From assembly GCF_000260715.1 (NCBI RefSeq), contig NC_017834.1, forward strand, positions 62,001 to 126,000: 64,000 nt of DNA, given 5' to 3'. Position 1 is the stretch's first letter. The number at the start of each line of letters is the position of its first letter. The position numbers were made by a program, and so were the translations under genes. This stretch comes from Bifidobacterium animalis subsp. animalis ATCC 25527. GTDB taxonomy: Bacteria > Actinomycetota > Actinomycetes > Actinomycetales > Bifidobacteriaceae. The notes below the pieces were generated by a model, which worked only from the letters and a program-made list of their open reading frames with translations, was not told the DNA's origin and did no database searches. Below are positions 9,104 through 18,005 of the stretch, piece by piece.

Positions 9104-9119
9104 AGTACAACGTTGTTCT
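9104..9119. promoter_or_regulatory. Operator-like 16-bp palindrome 1 upstream of abfA
   Basis: AGTACAACGTTGTTCT is palindromic except for one pair and has a central CG. It lies 30 bp upstream of the abfA start. A near-identical site at 9179-9194 is exactly 75 bp away centre to centre, allowing repression by looping. A LacI-type regulator is likely from context. Confidence 0.6.
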
Positions 9120-9178
9120 TTTGTGCAAGGGTCCTTCGTCGTCGAAGAAGGATTGGGGTTGGGTTTGAAGGTTGGGTT

Positions 9179-9194
9179 AGTACAACCTTGTACT
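9179..9194. promoter_or_regulatory. Operator-like 16-bp palindrome 2 upstream of abfA
   Basis: AGTACAACCTTGTACT matches the site at 9104-9119 in 14 of 16 positions and is palindromic except for the central pair. Confidence 0.6.
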
Positions 9195-9309
9195 TCATGG
9201 TACCGCTCATATTCGGTCGGTGGGGACGAAAGGGTGGCGTGGGTCGGTTGACGCTTGGGATGACGCCGTTTGCTCGGCGTGTTGGTGTGGTGGCGTTCGC
9301 TCAGAACAA

Positions 9310-9337
9310 TTGAAGTTTGGTTTCCTTGGCGTGTTAT
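9310..9337 (+). promoter_or_regulatory. Putative araB promoter
   Basis: TTGAAG (9310-9315), a 16-bp spacer and TGTTAT (9332-9337) resemble -35 and -10 hexamers. Transcription would start about where the LacI-like operator at 9344-9357 lies. Confidence 0.4.
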
Positions 9338-9343
9338 CGGTTG

Positions 9344-9357
9344 TGTGAGCGCTAACA
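9344..9357. promoter_or_regulatory. LacI-type operator upstream of araB
   Basis: TGTGAGCGCTAACA is near-palindromic around a central CG, the classic LacI-family pattern. It sits 54 bp before the araB ATG, over the predicted transcription start, so binding should block araBD expression. It differs from the abfA sites. Confidence 0.7.
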
Positions 9358-9410
9358 TATACATGACGCATGAGTTCATTGCAGAACTGAATCCCGAAGC
9401 AGGAGGAACC

Positions 9411-11024
9411 ATGGCAGATTCAAAGGCGATTGCACAGGCCATTCGTGACGGGCGCACGTCGTTGGGCATTGAATTCGGTTCCACGCGCATCAAGGCGGTG
9501 CTCATCGACGATGAGCGCAATACGATCACTACCGGTGACTATGGTTGGCAGTCACATCTTGTGGACGGCCTGTGGTCGTATGACGTGGACAAGATCTGGC
9601 GCGGATTGCAGAGTGTCTATGCCGATGTGGCCGACCGCGTGGAGGCCGATTACGGCCTCAAGCTCACGCGCATCGGCCAGATTGGCTTCTCCGCGATGAT
9701 GCATGGGTATCTCGCTTTCGATGCGGATGGTGAACTGCTTGTGCCGTTCCGGACCTGGCAGAACACCAACACGAGCGAGGCTCATGAGAAACTCTCCGAG
9801 CTTTTCCAATACAATATTCCGGAACGTTGGTCAATCGCGCACCTGTATCAGGCGGTACTCGACAATGAGCCGCATATCGGTTCCGTGCGCTATTTCACCA
9901 CGCTTTCCGGCTATGTGCACTGGAAGCTCACCGGTCGCAAGGTACTGGGCATCGGTGATGCGTCCGGAATGTTCCCGATTGATCCGAACACCAAGACCTA
10001 TGAGCAGGGATTCATTGAACAGTTCGATGCGCTGCCTGAAGTCGCCGCACAACCGTGGAAGCTCAACGATTTGCTTCCCGAACCGCTTGTTGCGGGCACC
10101 CCGGCCGGCGAACTCACGCCGGAAGGTGCGGCGCTGCTCGACCCGTCTGGCGTACTTCAGCCGGGAACGATGCTCGCTCCTCCGGAAGGTGATGCCGGAA
10201 CCGGCATGGTGGCCACGAACTCGGTACGCCGTCGTACCGGCAACGTGTCTGCGGGAACCTCGATCTTCGCCACCGTTGTGCTTGAGCACAAACTCTCCAA
10301 GTTGCGCCCCGAAGTGGACTTGGTGACCACCCCCGCGGGCGATCTGGCCGGTATGAGCCATGCGAACAACTTCACCGCCGATCTCAATGGATGGGTGGAC
10401 CTGTTCCGCCAGTTCTCACAGCTCAACGGACGAAACGTCGATGACGGCACCCTGTACGGCGAGCTGTTCCGCGCGGCCATAGGCGAGGATGCGGATCCAG
10501 ATGCCGGTGGTCTGCTCGCCTACCCATTCCGTACCGGCGAATTTCTCGCCGGGCTCGCCGAGGGGCGTCCGCTGTTCGTGCGGGGGCCCGAGGCGCGATT
10601 CTCGCTCGCCAACTTCATGCGGGCACAGCTGTTTGGCGCATTCTCGCCGGTGACCATTGGTATGAACGTGATGACCGAGGACGAGGGCGTCGAGATTGAC
10701 TCGCTGGTGGGCCATGGTGGCATCTTCGCCACGCCTGTGGTGGCGCAGCGTATTCTCGCGGCGGCGTTCAATACGCCGATCCGTGTGATGACCACCGCGT
10801 CCGAAGGGGGAGCGTGGGGCATGGCCGTGCTTGCGGACTATTTGCGTCACGCCGATCTCACGCTTGCAGATTATTTGGACGATGTCGTGTTCGCCGGGGC
10901 GGAATCGGTGACCGAAGCTCCCCGGCCGGACGATGTGGATGGATTCCAGCGATTCTTCGCCAGATTCGTCAAGGCGTTGCCGGTGGAGCGCAGTGCCGTT
11001 GAGCACGTCGAAATCGGTGGGTGA
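9411..11024 (+). CDS. araB: L-ribulokinase-type FGGY sugar kinase
   Basis: FGGY kinase of 537 aa that probably phosphorylates L-ribulose to L-ribulose 5-phosphate. The N-terminal phosphate-1 motif is LGIEFGSTRIKAVLID; GNVSAGTSIF and TTASEGGAWGMAVL match the C-terminal nucleotide-binding region. The ATG at 9411 has AGGAGG 5 nt upstream, and upstream in-frame extension to 9270 would remove the operator from non-coding DNA. araD follows 55 bp downstream. Alone the sequence could also be read as xylulokinase-like; the araD and araA neighbours decide the call. Confidence 0.88.
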   Translation: MADSKAIAQAIRDGRTSLGIEFGSTRIKAVLIDDERNTITTGDYGWQSHLVDGLWSYDVDKIWRGLQSVYADVADRVEADYGLKLTRIGQIGFSAMMHGYLAFDADGELLVPFRTWQNTNTSEAHEKLSELFQYNIPERWSIAHLYQAVLDNEPHIGSVRYFTTLSGYVHWKLTGRKVLGIGDASGMFPIDPNTKTYEQGFIEQFDALPEVAAQPWKLNDLLPEPLVAGTPAGELTPEGAALLDPSGVLQPGTMLAPPEGDAGTGMVATNSVRRRTGNVSAGTSIFATVVLEHKLSKLRPEVDLVTTPAGDLAGMSHANNFTADLNGWVDLFRQFSQLNGRNVDDGTLYGELFRAAIGEDADPDAGGLLAYPFRTGEFLAGLAEGRPLFVRGPEARFSLANFMRAQLFGAFSPVTIGMNVMTEDEGVEIDSLVGHGGIFATPVVAQRILAAAFNTPIRVMTTASEGGAWGMAVLADYLRHADLTLADYLDDVVFAGAESVTEAPRPDDVDGFQRFFARFVKALPVERSAVEHVEIGG

Positions 11025-11079
11025 ATCTGCAGCGTACGGATCTGCGCAAGTATTTGAAACTGTACAGAAAGGAACAACA

Positions 11080-11772
11080 ATGGCAACACTGGCGGATTAT
11101 GGACCGGAAGTCCGTGCGGAGGTCAAGCAGGTGCGGGAGGTGGTCGCCGCACTGCATGAACAGCTCATCAAGTGGAATCTGGTGGTCTGGACGGCAGGGA
11201 ACGTTTCGCAGCGTCTGCGCACAGCTGACCTCATGGTAATCAAACCATCAGGGCTGCGTTACGAATATCTGACACCGAGCTCGATGGTCGTGTGCGACCT
11301 CGACGGCAACGTCGTCGACGGTGCGGAATCACCATCGTCGGACACTGCTTCACATGCATACATCTACCGCCACATGCCGGAGGTGTATGGCGTGGTGCAT
11401 ACCCATTCCACCTATGCGACCGCATGGGCCGCCACCGGGCAGAATATTCCATGCGGATTGACAATGATGGGCGACGAGTTCGGTGGTCCGGTGCCGGTGG
11501 GGCCGTTCCGTCTGATCGGTTCGGAAGCCATTGGCGAAGGTGTGGTCGAGACCCTCAAGGCGTACCCGAAATCACCGGCCGTGCTCATGCAGAATCACGG
11601 CCCATTCACCATCGGCAAAGATGCAGAGGCCGCGGTCAAGGCCGCCGCGATGACCGAGGAGGTGGCGCATACGATGTGGGCGGCCAAGCAGCTCGGCGAC
11701 ATCATTCCGATTCCTCAGGAAGACATCGATAAACTCAATGACCGTTACCAGAATGTGTATGGCCAGCACTGA
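11080..11772 (+). CDS. araD: L-ribulose-5-phosphate 4-epimerase
   Basis: Class II aldolase/epimerase of 230 aa converting L-ribulose 5-phosphate to D-xylulose 5-phosphate, which enters the bifid phosphoketolase pathway. The zinc-binding VVHTHSTYATAWAATG and the later QNHGPFTIG are visible, as is the N-terminal WTAGNVSQRL phosphate-binding segment. ATG 11080 with AAAGGA upstream fits; the longer frame overlaps araB. The length is normal. araA follows after 255 bp that contain two 47-bp repeat units. Confidence 0.94.
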   Translation: MATLADYGPEVRAEVKQVREVVAALHEQLIKWNLVVWTAGNVSQRLRTADLMVIKPSGLRYEYLTPSSMVVCDLDGNVVDGAESPSSDTASHAYIYRHMPEVYGVVHTHSTYATAWAATGQNIPCGLTMMGDEFGGPVPVGPFRLIGSEAIGEGVVETLKAYPKSPAVLMQNHGPFTIGKDAEAAVKAAAMTEEVAHTMWAAKQLGDIIPIPQEDIDKLNDRYQNVYGQH

Positions 11773-11811
11773 CTTGCACCATCACAATACAACTGCGTAA
11801 ACAAATTCAAC

Positions 11812-11858
11812 TGCGTAAGAAGAGACAGATTCGCATGGTTTTTGTCTCGAATTACGCA
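11812..11858. repeat. 47-bp inverted-half-site unit 3
   Basis: Arms TGCGTAAGAAGAGACA and TGTCTCGAATTACGCA with 15 bp between. A partial extra arm (CTGCGTAAACAAATT) lies just upstream at about 11793. Inside the araD-araA gap. Confidence 0.85.
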
Positions 11859-11890
11859 AGGTAGCAAGGCGGCAAGGTAGCAAGTTGGTT

Positions 11891-11937
11891 TGCGTAAAAA
11901 GGGACAGAAACTGCGGTTATTCGTCCCGGATTACGCA
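11891..11937. repeat. 47-bp inverted-half-site unit 4
   Basis: Arms TGCGTAAAAAGGGACA and CGTCCCGGATTACGCA with 15 bp between. It lies in the araD-araA gap, 91 bp before araA. Confidence 0.85.
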
Positions 11938-12027
11938 AGGGCGGGCAAACAGCTGAGTCATCCACACATCAATCCACATCGGTTCATAATCAATTCCAAC
12001 AATCCACAATGAAGCGAGGAAAACAAC

Positions 12028-13545
12028 ATGGCAATGGAAAATCCGTTCGAAGGCAAGGAGATCTGGTTCGGCGTCGGTTCGCAGGACCTGTACGGCGAGG
12101 AGGCACTGCGACAGGTGGCGCAACAGTCCGCCGAGATTGTCGATTCGCTCAACGCGAGTGGCCGCATCCCCGTCAAGCTTGTACTTAAGCCCACGCTGAA
12201 GTCGTCTGACGGCGTGCGTCGCTTCATGGTGGACGCCTCGGCCGATGATTCATGCATCGGCGTGATCACGTGGATGCACACCTTCTCGCCGGCGAAGATG
12301 TGGATCCGTGGGCTCGAGGCGCTGCGCAAGCCATTGCTGCAGCTTAACACCCAACACCATTTCGAGATTCCATGGGAGACCATTGACATGGATTTCATGA
12401 ATCTCAACCAGGCCGCGCACGGTGATCGTGAATACGGCTACATTGTCACTCGCCTCGGCATCCCGCGCAAGATCGTCGTGGGGCATTACACCGATCCCGC
12501 GGTGGCCGACAAGATCGGCGTGTGGGCGCGCGCCTGCGCCGGTTGGCAGGCCTCGAACACGATGAACGTGATGCGCTGGGGCGACAATATGCGCAACGTT
12601 GCCGTCACCGAAGGCGACAAGACCGAGGCGGAGCGTGTATTTGGCGCCTCGATCAACACCTGGGCCGTCAACGAGCTCGTCGCCGCGTACGATGCGGTCA
12701 AGGAGAACCAGATCAAGGACCTCATCGAGGACTACAAGGCGAAGTACGAGATCGCGCCCGAGCTGCTGGACAAGGACTATGATTCGCTGTTCATCGCCGC
12801 TCGTGAGGAATGCGCAATGGTGAACATGATGCGTGCCAATGGCTGCACGGCGGGCGTCGACAACTTCGAGGACCTCGGCGCGTTGCCGCAGCTGCCTGGT
12901 GTGGGGCCGCAGCGCTTCCCATCCGAATATGGCTGGGGTTTCTCTGCCGAAGGTGACTGGAAGACGGCAGTGCTCGTGCGCATCGGGGCCGTGATGGGCT
13001 ACGGTCTCGAGGGTGGTGCGTCGCTCATGGAGGACTACTCCTATAACTTCACCCCGGGCAACGAGATGATCATGGGATCGCACATGCTTGAGGTCTCGCC
13101 GTCGGTGGGCACAATCGCCAAGCCGCGTCTCGAGATCCATCCGCTCGGCATCGGCGGCAAGGCCGATCCGGTCCGTCTGGTGTTCACCGTGGCTCCGAAG
13201 AAGGATGCGGTCGTGGTCTCGCTCGCCGACGTCCGTACTCGGTTCCGTATGCTCATGAATGTGGTCGATGTGGTCGAACCGCTCGGCTCGCTCGACAAGC
13301 TGCCATGCGCCCGTGCGCTGTGGAAGCCGGAGCCGAATCTGGAGATTTCCGCCGAATGCTGGCTGCGTGCAGGCGGCTCCCACCACACGTGCATGACCAC
13401 CTCGGTCGGCCGTGAGGCATGGGAGGACTTCGCGCGCATCGCCGGCGTCGAACTCGCGACGATCGACGCCGAGACCACGCCGCGCGAATTCGAACGCGAA
13501 CTCGAGATTGAGGACATGTTCCACGAGCTCGCCAACAAGCACTGA
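12028..13545 (+). CDS. araA: L-arabinose isomerase
   Basis: Cytosolic isomerase of 505 aa (typical length about 500) converting L-arabinose to L-ribulose. The family N-terminus is IWFGVGSQDLYGEEAL, followed by WMHTFSPAKMWI and the C-terminal ECWLRAGGSHHTCMT. Mn-binding glutamates and histidines are expected in SAEGDWKTA, GASLMEDYSY and MLEVSP. GAGGAAA lies 6 nt before the ATG. It belongs to the araBDA cluster but is separated from araD by 255 bp. A strong hairpin follows at 13573-13609. Confidence 0.96.
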   Translation: MAMENPFEGKEIWFGVGSQDLYGEEALRQVAQQSAEIVDSLNASGRIPVKLVLKPTLKSSDGVRRFMVDASADDSCIGVITWMHTFSPAKMWIRGLEALRKPLLQLNTQHHFEIPWETIDMDFMNLNQAAHGDREYGYIVTRLGIPRKIVVGHYTDPAVADKIGVWARACAGWQASNTMNVMRWGDNMRNVAVTEGDKTEAERVFGASINTWAVNELVAAYDAVKENQIKDLIEDYKAKYEIAPELLDKDYDSLFIAAREECAMVNMMRANGCTAGVDNFEDLGALPQLPGVGPQRFPSEYGWGFSAEGDWKTAVLVRIGAVMGYGLEGGASLMEDYSYNFTPGNEMIMGSHMLEVSPSVGTIAKPRLEIHPLGIGGKADPVRLVFTVAPKKDAVVVSLADVRTRFRMLMNVVDVVEPLGSLDKLPCARALWKPEPNLEISAECWLRAGGSHHTCMTTSVGREAWEDFARIAGVELATIDAETTPREFERELEIEDMFHELANKH

Positions 13546-13572
13546 TTGACCAAATCCTACTCTCCTTCCCCT

Positions 13573-13609
13573 GCCGTGCGCCGGCCCCCATTGGGTGCCG
13601 GCGCACGGC
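13573..13609 (+). terminator. Hairpin after araA
   Basis: GCCGTGCGCCGGC and GCCGGCGCACGGC form a 13-bp perfect stem around an 11-nt loop, followed by a short T run (GTTTCC). Probable transcription end of the ara operon. Confidence 0.7.
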
Positions 13610-13682
13610 GTTTCCATGACCCGCATGTTGACTGCGGGGCTTCAGTGCTAGCATCAGTCATAAACCCACAGAAAGGCGCATC

Positions 13683-14546
13683 ATGAGCACGCTCGCTGAC
13701 CAGACTCCAGATATTCCCCTCATCACTCTGCACGACGGCAGCAGGATTCCGCAGATAGGCCTCGGCGTGCTGCGCATCGACGATGAGGGCGTGGTGCCGG
13801 TTGTTGAATCGGCGCTGGAAGTAGGGTATCGCCATATCGATGGCGCCGCGGGATACAACAACGAGGAGGGTGTAGGACGTGCGCTTGCCGCGACCGGTTA
13901 CAACACGGGGGAGAAGCGTGAATCATTGTGGATGACCACGAAGCTGCGTGATTCCGAGCAGGGTTACGATTCTGCAATGCGTGCGTTCGACCGGTCTCTT
14001 GAGCTGCTGCAGCTCGACTATGTGGACATGTACATGATCCACTGGCCCACGCCGTTCGATTGGCGCAGTGGTGAGACGTGGAAAGCGTTCGCGAAACTAC
14101 GTGAAGACGGCCGTGTACGTACGCTCGGCGTCTGCAATTTCATGCCCGAGCACCTCGACAGGTTGTATGAGGAGACGGGTGAATACCCGACGGTCAATCA
14201 GATCGAACTGCACCCCACGTGGCAGCAGCGCGCTGTGGTGGAATACTGTCGTGCGCACGATATCGCCGTCGAGGCGTATTCGCCGATGGCACGCGGTGCC
14301 GACCTCGCGAACGGCGTTGTCGAGCGCATCGCCGCTGCGCATGGTGTGACTCCTGCGCAGGTGATTCTGCGTTGGCATATCGAGAACGGTACGATCATCA
14401 TCCCCAAGTCCGTGCATACTGAACGCCAGTGCGAGAATCTCGATCTGTTCGGCTTCGCGTTGACTCCGCAGGAGCATGCCGAGATCGATGCGCTCGACGG
14501 CCCCACGCGCGCCGGCCATGACCCGATGACGTTCACGTACGCCTGA
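13683..14546 (+). CDS. Aldo/keto reductase
   Basis: NADPH-dependent oxidoreductase of 287 aa of the 2,5-diketo-gluconate reductase type. The tetrad is visible: Asp and Tyr in YRHIDGAAGYNNE, Lys in TTKLRDS and His in YMIHWPTP. The nucleotide-binding region IIIPKSVHTERQCEN is near the C-terminus. AGAAAGG precedes the ATG. It has its own upstream region after the ara terminator, so a place in the ara operon is doubtful. The substrate cannot be inferred. Confidence 0.9.
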   Translation: MSTLADQTPDIPLITLHDGSRIPQIGLGVLRIDDEGVVPVVESALEVGYRHIDGAAGYNNEEGVGRALAATGYNTGEKRESLWMTTKLRDSEQGYDSAMRAFDRSLELLQLDYVDMYMIHWPTPFDWRSGETWKAFAKLREDGRVRTLGVCNFMPEHLDRLYEETGEYPTVNQIELHPTWQQRAVVEYCRAHDIAVEAYSPMARGADLANGVVERIAAAHGVTPAQVILRWHIENGTIIIPKSVHTERQCENLDLFGFALTPQEHAEIDALDGPTRAGHDPMTFTYA

Positions 14547-14550
14547 TATC

Positions 14551-14598
14551 TGCGTAAAAAGAGACAGATTTCGCTATCGAACTGTCTCTTTTTACGTA
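14551..14598. repeat. 48-bp inverted-half-site unit 5
   Basis: TGCGTAAAAAGAGACA pairs with TGTCTCTTTTTACGTA at 15 of 16 positions with a 16-bp spacer; CAGATTTCG and CGAACTG pair further inside. First of four units filling the 464-bp gap between two convergent genes. Confidence 0.85.
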
Positions 14599-14611
14599 AT
14601 CATCTGATTCC

Positions 14612-14658
14612 TACGTAAAATGGTACATAATCGACTGTTTTTTGTCTCAGATTACGCA
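14612..14658. repeat. 47-bp inverted-half-site unit 6
   Basis: Arms TACGTAAAATGGTACA and TGTCTCAGATTACGCA, a degenerate copy. Confidence 0.75.
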
Positions 14659-14714
14659 GAGGAAATGGGTGGGGGATTGGGGGAAAGATGGTTGGGTGAA
14701 GAGCTGGTCGGGTT

Positions 14715-14761
14715 TGCGTAAAATGGGACAGATTTGCTGGTTGATTTGTCGCTTTTACGCA
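14715..14761. repeat. 47-bp inverted-half-site unit 7
   Basis: Arms TGCGTAAAATGGGACA and TTGTCGCTTTTACGCA. Confidence 0.8.
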
Positions 14762-14828
14762 TTCGTTCTCCCCTTGTTCGGTAATCCCATCTGTTCGGTA
14801 ATCCCGATCGTTTCGATCATCGCATCCT

Positions 14829-14875
14829 TGCGTAAAATGAGACATAATCGACGGCGATTTGTCCTAAATTACGTA
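14829..14875. repeat. 47-bp inverted-half-site unit 8
   Basis: Arms TGCGTAAAATGAGACA and TGTCCTAAATTACGTA. Just downstream, GGCGCGAGGCACAA is tandemly repeated (about 14878-14912). Confidence 0.8.
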
Positions 14876-14953
14876 CAAAGCGCGAGGCACAAGGCGCGAG
14901 GCACAAGGCGTGAGGATTGTGGGGCGGTGGTTGAGGCGCTTGTGCGGAACAGG

Positions 14954-14987
14954 AGAGCCCCGCAATCCTGTGGGAATGCGGGGCTCT
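14954..14987 (-). terminator. Hairpin terminator of ppc
   Basis: AGAGCCCCGCA and TGCGGGGCTCT form an 11-bp perfect GC-rich stem with a 12-nt loop, 24 bp beyond the ppc stop. Confidence 0.75.
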
Positions 14988-15010
14988 GCCATGCTTGTCG
15001 ATCGGTAGAA

Positions 15011-17767
15011 TCAGCCGGTGTTCTGCAGGCCGGCGGCGACACCCGAAACGGTGCACAGAATCAGGTAGATGAATCCTGCCAGCTGGCTTTCGGAGAGCTC
15101 CTCCTTGTCGACCTTCTTACGCAGCGAACGCAATGCGAGCACCTGCGTGACAGACAGTGCGTCGACGTACGGGGAGCGGATGCGAATCGCCTGGCCAAGC
15201 ACATGACGGTGCTGCAGAGGCCATTCGTCGCCCACGATCTTGAGCACCCACTTGCGTGTGAGCTCCATCTCGTCGAGCACCTTCTTCGAGAGGTCCGGGC
15301 GGTCGCCGAGTGCAAGGTACATCTTCGCGATGCGTTCGTCGGTCTTCGCCAGTGACATCTCGATGTTGTCGATGAAGGTGGAGAACAGCGGCCATTCCTC
15401 GTATGCCTTGCGCAGCGTGGCGAGGTCGCCGAACGACTCGCATGCGGAGCCGAGGCCATACCAGGCGGCGAGGTTGATGCGGGCCTGGGCCCACGAGAAG
15501 ATCCATGGAATCGTACGCAGATCGTCGAGCGACTTGGCTCCCAAGCCGCGCTTCGCAGGGCGGGAACCGATCGGCAGCAAGCCGATCTCGGTCAGCGGCG
15601 TGACGATCGAGAACCACGGTGCGAAGTCCTCGCTGTTGAGCAGATCAAGGAACGTTTCATGTGAAACTTCGCTGAGCTGATCCGCCATCGGCTTGTATTT
15701 CTCGGTCATCTCGGTGTTCGTCTTCTCCACGCTCGGAGCCGACTGCAACAGCGTCGCGGCGGCCACGGACTCGACGTGGCGGATGGCGAGCACCGGATTG
15801 CCGTAGCGGGCGAAGATGACCTCGCCCTGCTCGGTGAGCTTGAAGCGGCACTTGACTGAACCCTTCGGCTGTGCGAGCACCGCGCGGTTGGCCGGACCGC
15901 CGCCGCGACCGACGGCGCCGCCGCGGCCGTGGAACAGCGTCAGATCGATGTCGTTCTCGTCCGCCCACTTCGCAATGCGCTCCTGCGCGGAGTGCAGCGC
16001 GAGCGTGGCGGTGGTGGGGCCGGCGTCCTTCGATGAATCCGAGTAGCCGAGCATGACCTCCATCTTGCGGCCGGTCTGCTTGAGTCGGGCCTGCACCTCG
16101 GGAATCTTCAGCATCTCGTCGAGCACCGAGACCGAGTTCTCGAGATCCTCGAGCTGTTCGAACAGCGGGATCACGTCGATCACCGGGGCGTCGTCCGGGT
16201 TCGAGAACGCCAGACGGTTGAGCTCGTACACGTCGCGCACATTCTTCGCGCTCTTCGTGAACGAGATGATGTAGCGACGGGCGGCCTTGACGCCATTGCG
16301 CTTCTGAATCGCGCCGAGGGCACGGAAGGTGTCGAGCACCTCATGTGTCATCGGCTGCAACGGTCCACGTTCGCCATGCAGGCCATGCTCGCGAATGTCG
16401 TCGAGGGCACGCGCGTGCACCACCGAATGCTGACGGAACTCCATTTCGACCATGTGGAAGCCGAAGGTCTCGGTCTGCCAGATGAGGTCCTGCAGCGGGC
16501 CGTAGGCGGCGCGCTTGTCGCCGGCCTCGGCGAGCGAACGTTGCACCACGCGAAGATCCGCGAGGAAGTCGTCGCAGTTGTGGTACATGAGATCGGTGTC
16601 GCGCTTGATCGTGTAATGCAGGCGGTCGGCCATGACGAGCAGCACCGCACGATGCAGTTCCTTCGTGGAGATGAGCGACGCCTTGCCGGTGAGTCGCTCG
16701 CTGATCTCCTTCTGCTGGTTCCACAGCGTGTGCAGCTCATCGCTCGGCGGCGTGGTCTCGGATTCGACGGTCATGTTGCGGCCGACGGTACGCGTGGCCT
16801 CCTCGAGCGCGGCGAGCACATGGTCGCTGAACTTGCGGGCCACCTGACGGCTCACCTTGGCGGTGACGTTCGGGTTGCCGTCGCGGTCGGAACCGATCCA
16901 GCTGCCCGGGTGGAAGAACGCGGGGCATGCCGGCGGCTCGATGCCGGCCTTGTCGCCGAGCACCCAGTCATCGAAACGACGGTAGACCATCGGAATCGTG
17001 TGGAACAGCGTGTTGTCGAAGATGTCGAGAATCGTGTCGGCCTCTTCGACAGGCGTCGGCTTCTTCAGCGCAATCGGCGACGTGCGGAACAGTGCGTCAA
17101 TCTCGTTGTACAGGCGACGGCTGTTCTCCTTCTTGTCGGAGCCGCCGAGCAGACGGTGTGCTTCGAGCAGCTGTGCGATGCGGCGGATCTTGCCTTCCAC
17201 GGCCTTGCGGCGCGCCTCGGTGGGGTGCGCGGTGAACACCGGGTGGAATTCGAGGCGTTCGAGCAGCTCCTTGGCCTTGGCCGGGCCCATTTCGGAGATG
17301 AGCTGGTGGTATGCCTTCGTCATCTCGTTCACCGGATCGATGGCCTGAGTGTCGTCCACCTTGGCCTCACGCTCATGGAGCACGGCCACACGGTAGTTTT
17401 CCTCGCACAGATTCGCCAGATGGAAGTACGTGGCGAACGCGCGGGCGAGCAGCTGGGCGTCGTGCAGATTCATCGCATCGATCGTCTTGACGGCCATTTC
17501 GAGATCATCGCGCTCGGGATGGGTGTCGGTGAGCACGCCGGAGAACCGTTCGGCGCTGGCATCGACGGCATATTGACGCACGGTGTCAAACGTTTTGAGG
17601 AGATTCTCGTCGTATTCGGAAAGCACTTCGCGCAGAATGTTCAGACACAAGTCCATATCTTCCTGCAATGTCGCGGGAAGCGTGCGCTCTTCGGGACCTT
17701 TGGTGCCGAGCCCGGACGTCACGATCGTGGCATCGGCCGGCGTGATCGTTTGCTCTTGATCAGTCAT
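15011..17767 (-). CDS. ppc: Phosphoenolpyruvate carboxylase
   Basis: Anaplerotic enzyme of 918 aa making oxaloacetate from PEP and bicarbonate. The catalytic signatures are VFTAHPTEARRKAV, FHGRGGAVGRGGGP and GYSDSSKDAG, and the C-terminus ends QNTG as in most family members. The ATG at 17767 (MTDQEQT, AGAGG upstream) is preferred over a longer frame from 17857. A hairpin lies just downstream. Single transcription unit, divergent from the exporter gene. Confidence 0.97.
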   Translation of the reverse strand: MTDQEQTITPADATIVTSGLGTKGPEERTLPATLQEDMDLCLNILREVLSEYDENLLKTFDTVRQYAVDASAERFSGVLTDTHPERDDLEMAVKTIDAMNLHDAQLLARAFATYFHLANLCEENYRVAVLHEREAKVDDTQAIDPVNEMTKAYHQLISEMGPAKAKELLERLEFHPVFTAHPTEARRKAVEGKIRRIAQLLEAHRLLGGSDKKENSRRLYNEIDALFRTSPIALKKPTPVEEADTILDIFDNTLFHTIPMVYRRFDDWVLGDKAGIEPPACPAFFHPGSWIGSDRDGNPNVTAKVSRQVARKFSDHVLAALEEATRTVGRNMTVESETTPPSDELHTLWNQQKEISERLTGKASLISTKELHRAVLLVMADRLHYTIKRDTDLMYHNCDDFLADLRVVQRSLAEAGDKRAAYGPLQDLIWQTETFGFHMVEMEFRQHSVVHARALDDIREHGLHGERGPLQPMTHEVLDTFRALGAIQKRNGVKAARRYIISFTKSAKNVRDVYELNRLAFSNPDDAPVIDVIPLFEQLEDLENSVSVLDEMLKIPEVQARLKQTGRKMEVMLGYSDSSKDAGPTTATLALHSAQERIAKWADENDIDLTLFHGRGGAVGRGGGPANRAVLAQPKGSVKCRFKLTEQGEVIFARYGNPVLAIRHVESVAAATLLQSAPSVEKTNTEMTEKYKPMADQLSEVSHETFLDLLNSEDFAPWFSIVTPLTEIGLLPIGSRPAKRGLGAKSLDDLRTIPWIFSWAQARINLAAWYGLGSACESFGDLATLRKAYEEWPLFSTFIDNIEMSLAKTDERIAKMYLALGDRPDLSKKVLDEMELTRKWVLKIVGDEWPLQHRHVLGQAIRIRSPYVDALSVTQVLALRSLRKKVDKEELSESQLAGFIYLILCTVSGVAAGLQNTG

Positions 17768-18005
17768 TCGACCTCTTTCTCCAAACATTGGGTTGCTCGG
17801 TCTATCGGTCTTCTGCGGCTCCTCCGCAGTTCTTGGCGCCGATCGTTGCGAGCCCACAGCCCGTGTTCAGTAAAGTTGCGTTTGTATTGTAAGTACGAGC
17901 ATGAGACACATTTGTTACGTTTGGGCAGGGGCGGTCGGAGTGTGAGATTGCGTCTTTGGCGACGGCCATCGCGAATGTTCGCGCGGGGGTAGTAGAAGTA
18001 GAGAT

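Noticed and set aside
14551..14598. Simple rho-independent terminator as the full explanation of the TGCGTAA units
   Set aside because: Several copies have poorly pairing arms and some lie upstream of genes (22240-22402), so termination cannot explain all of them.
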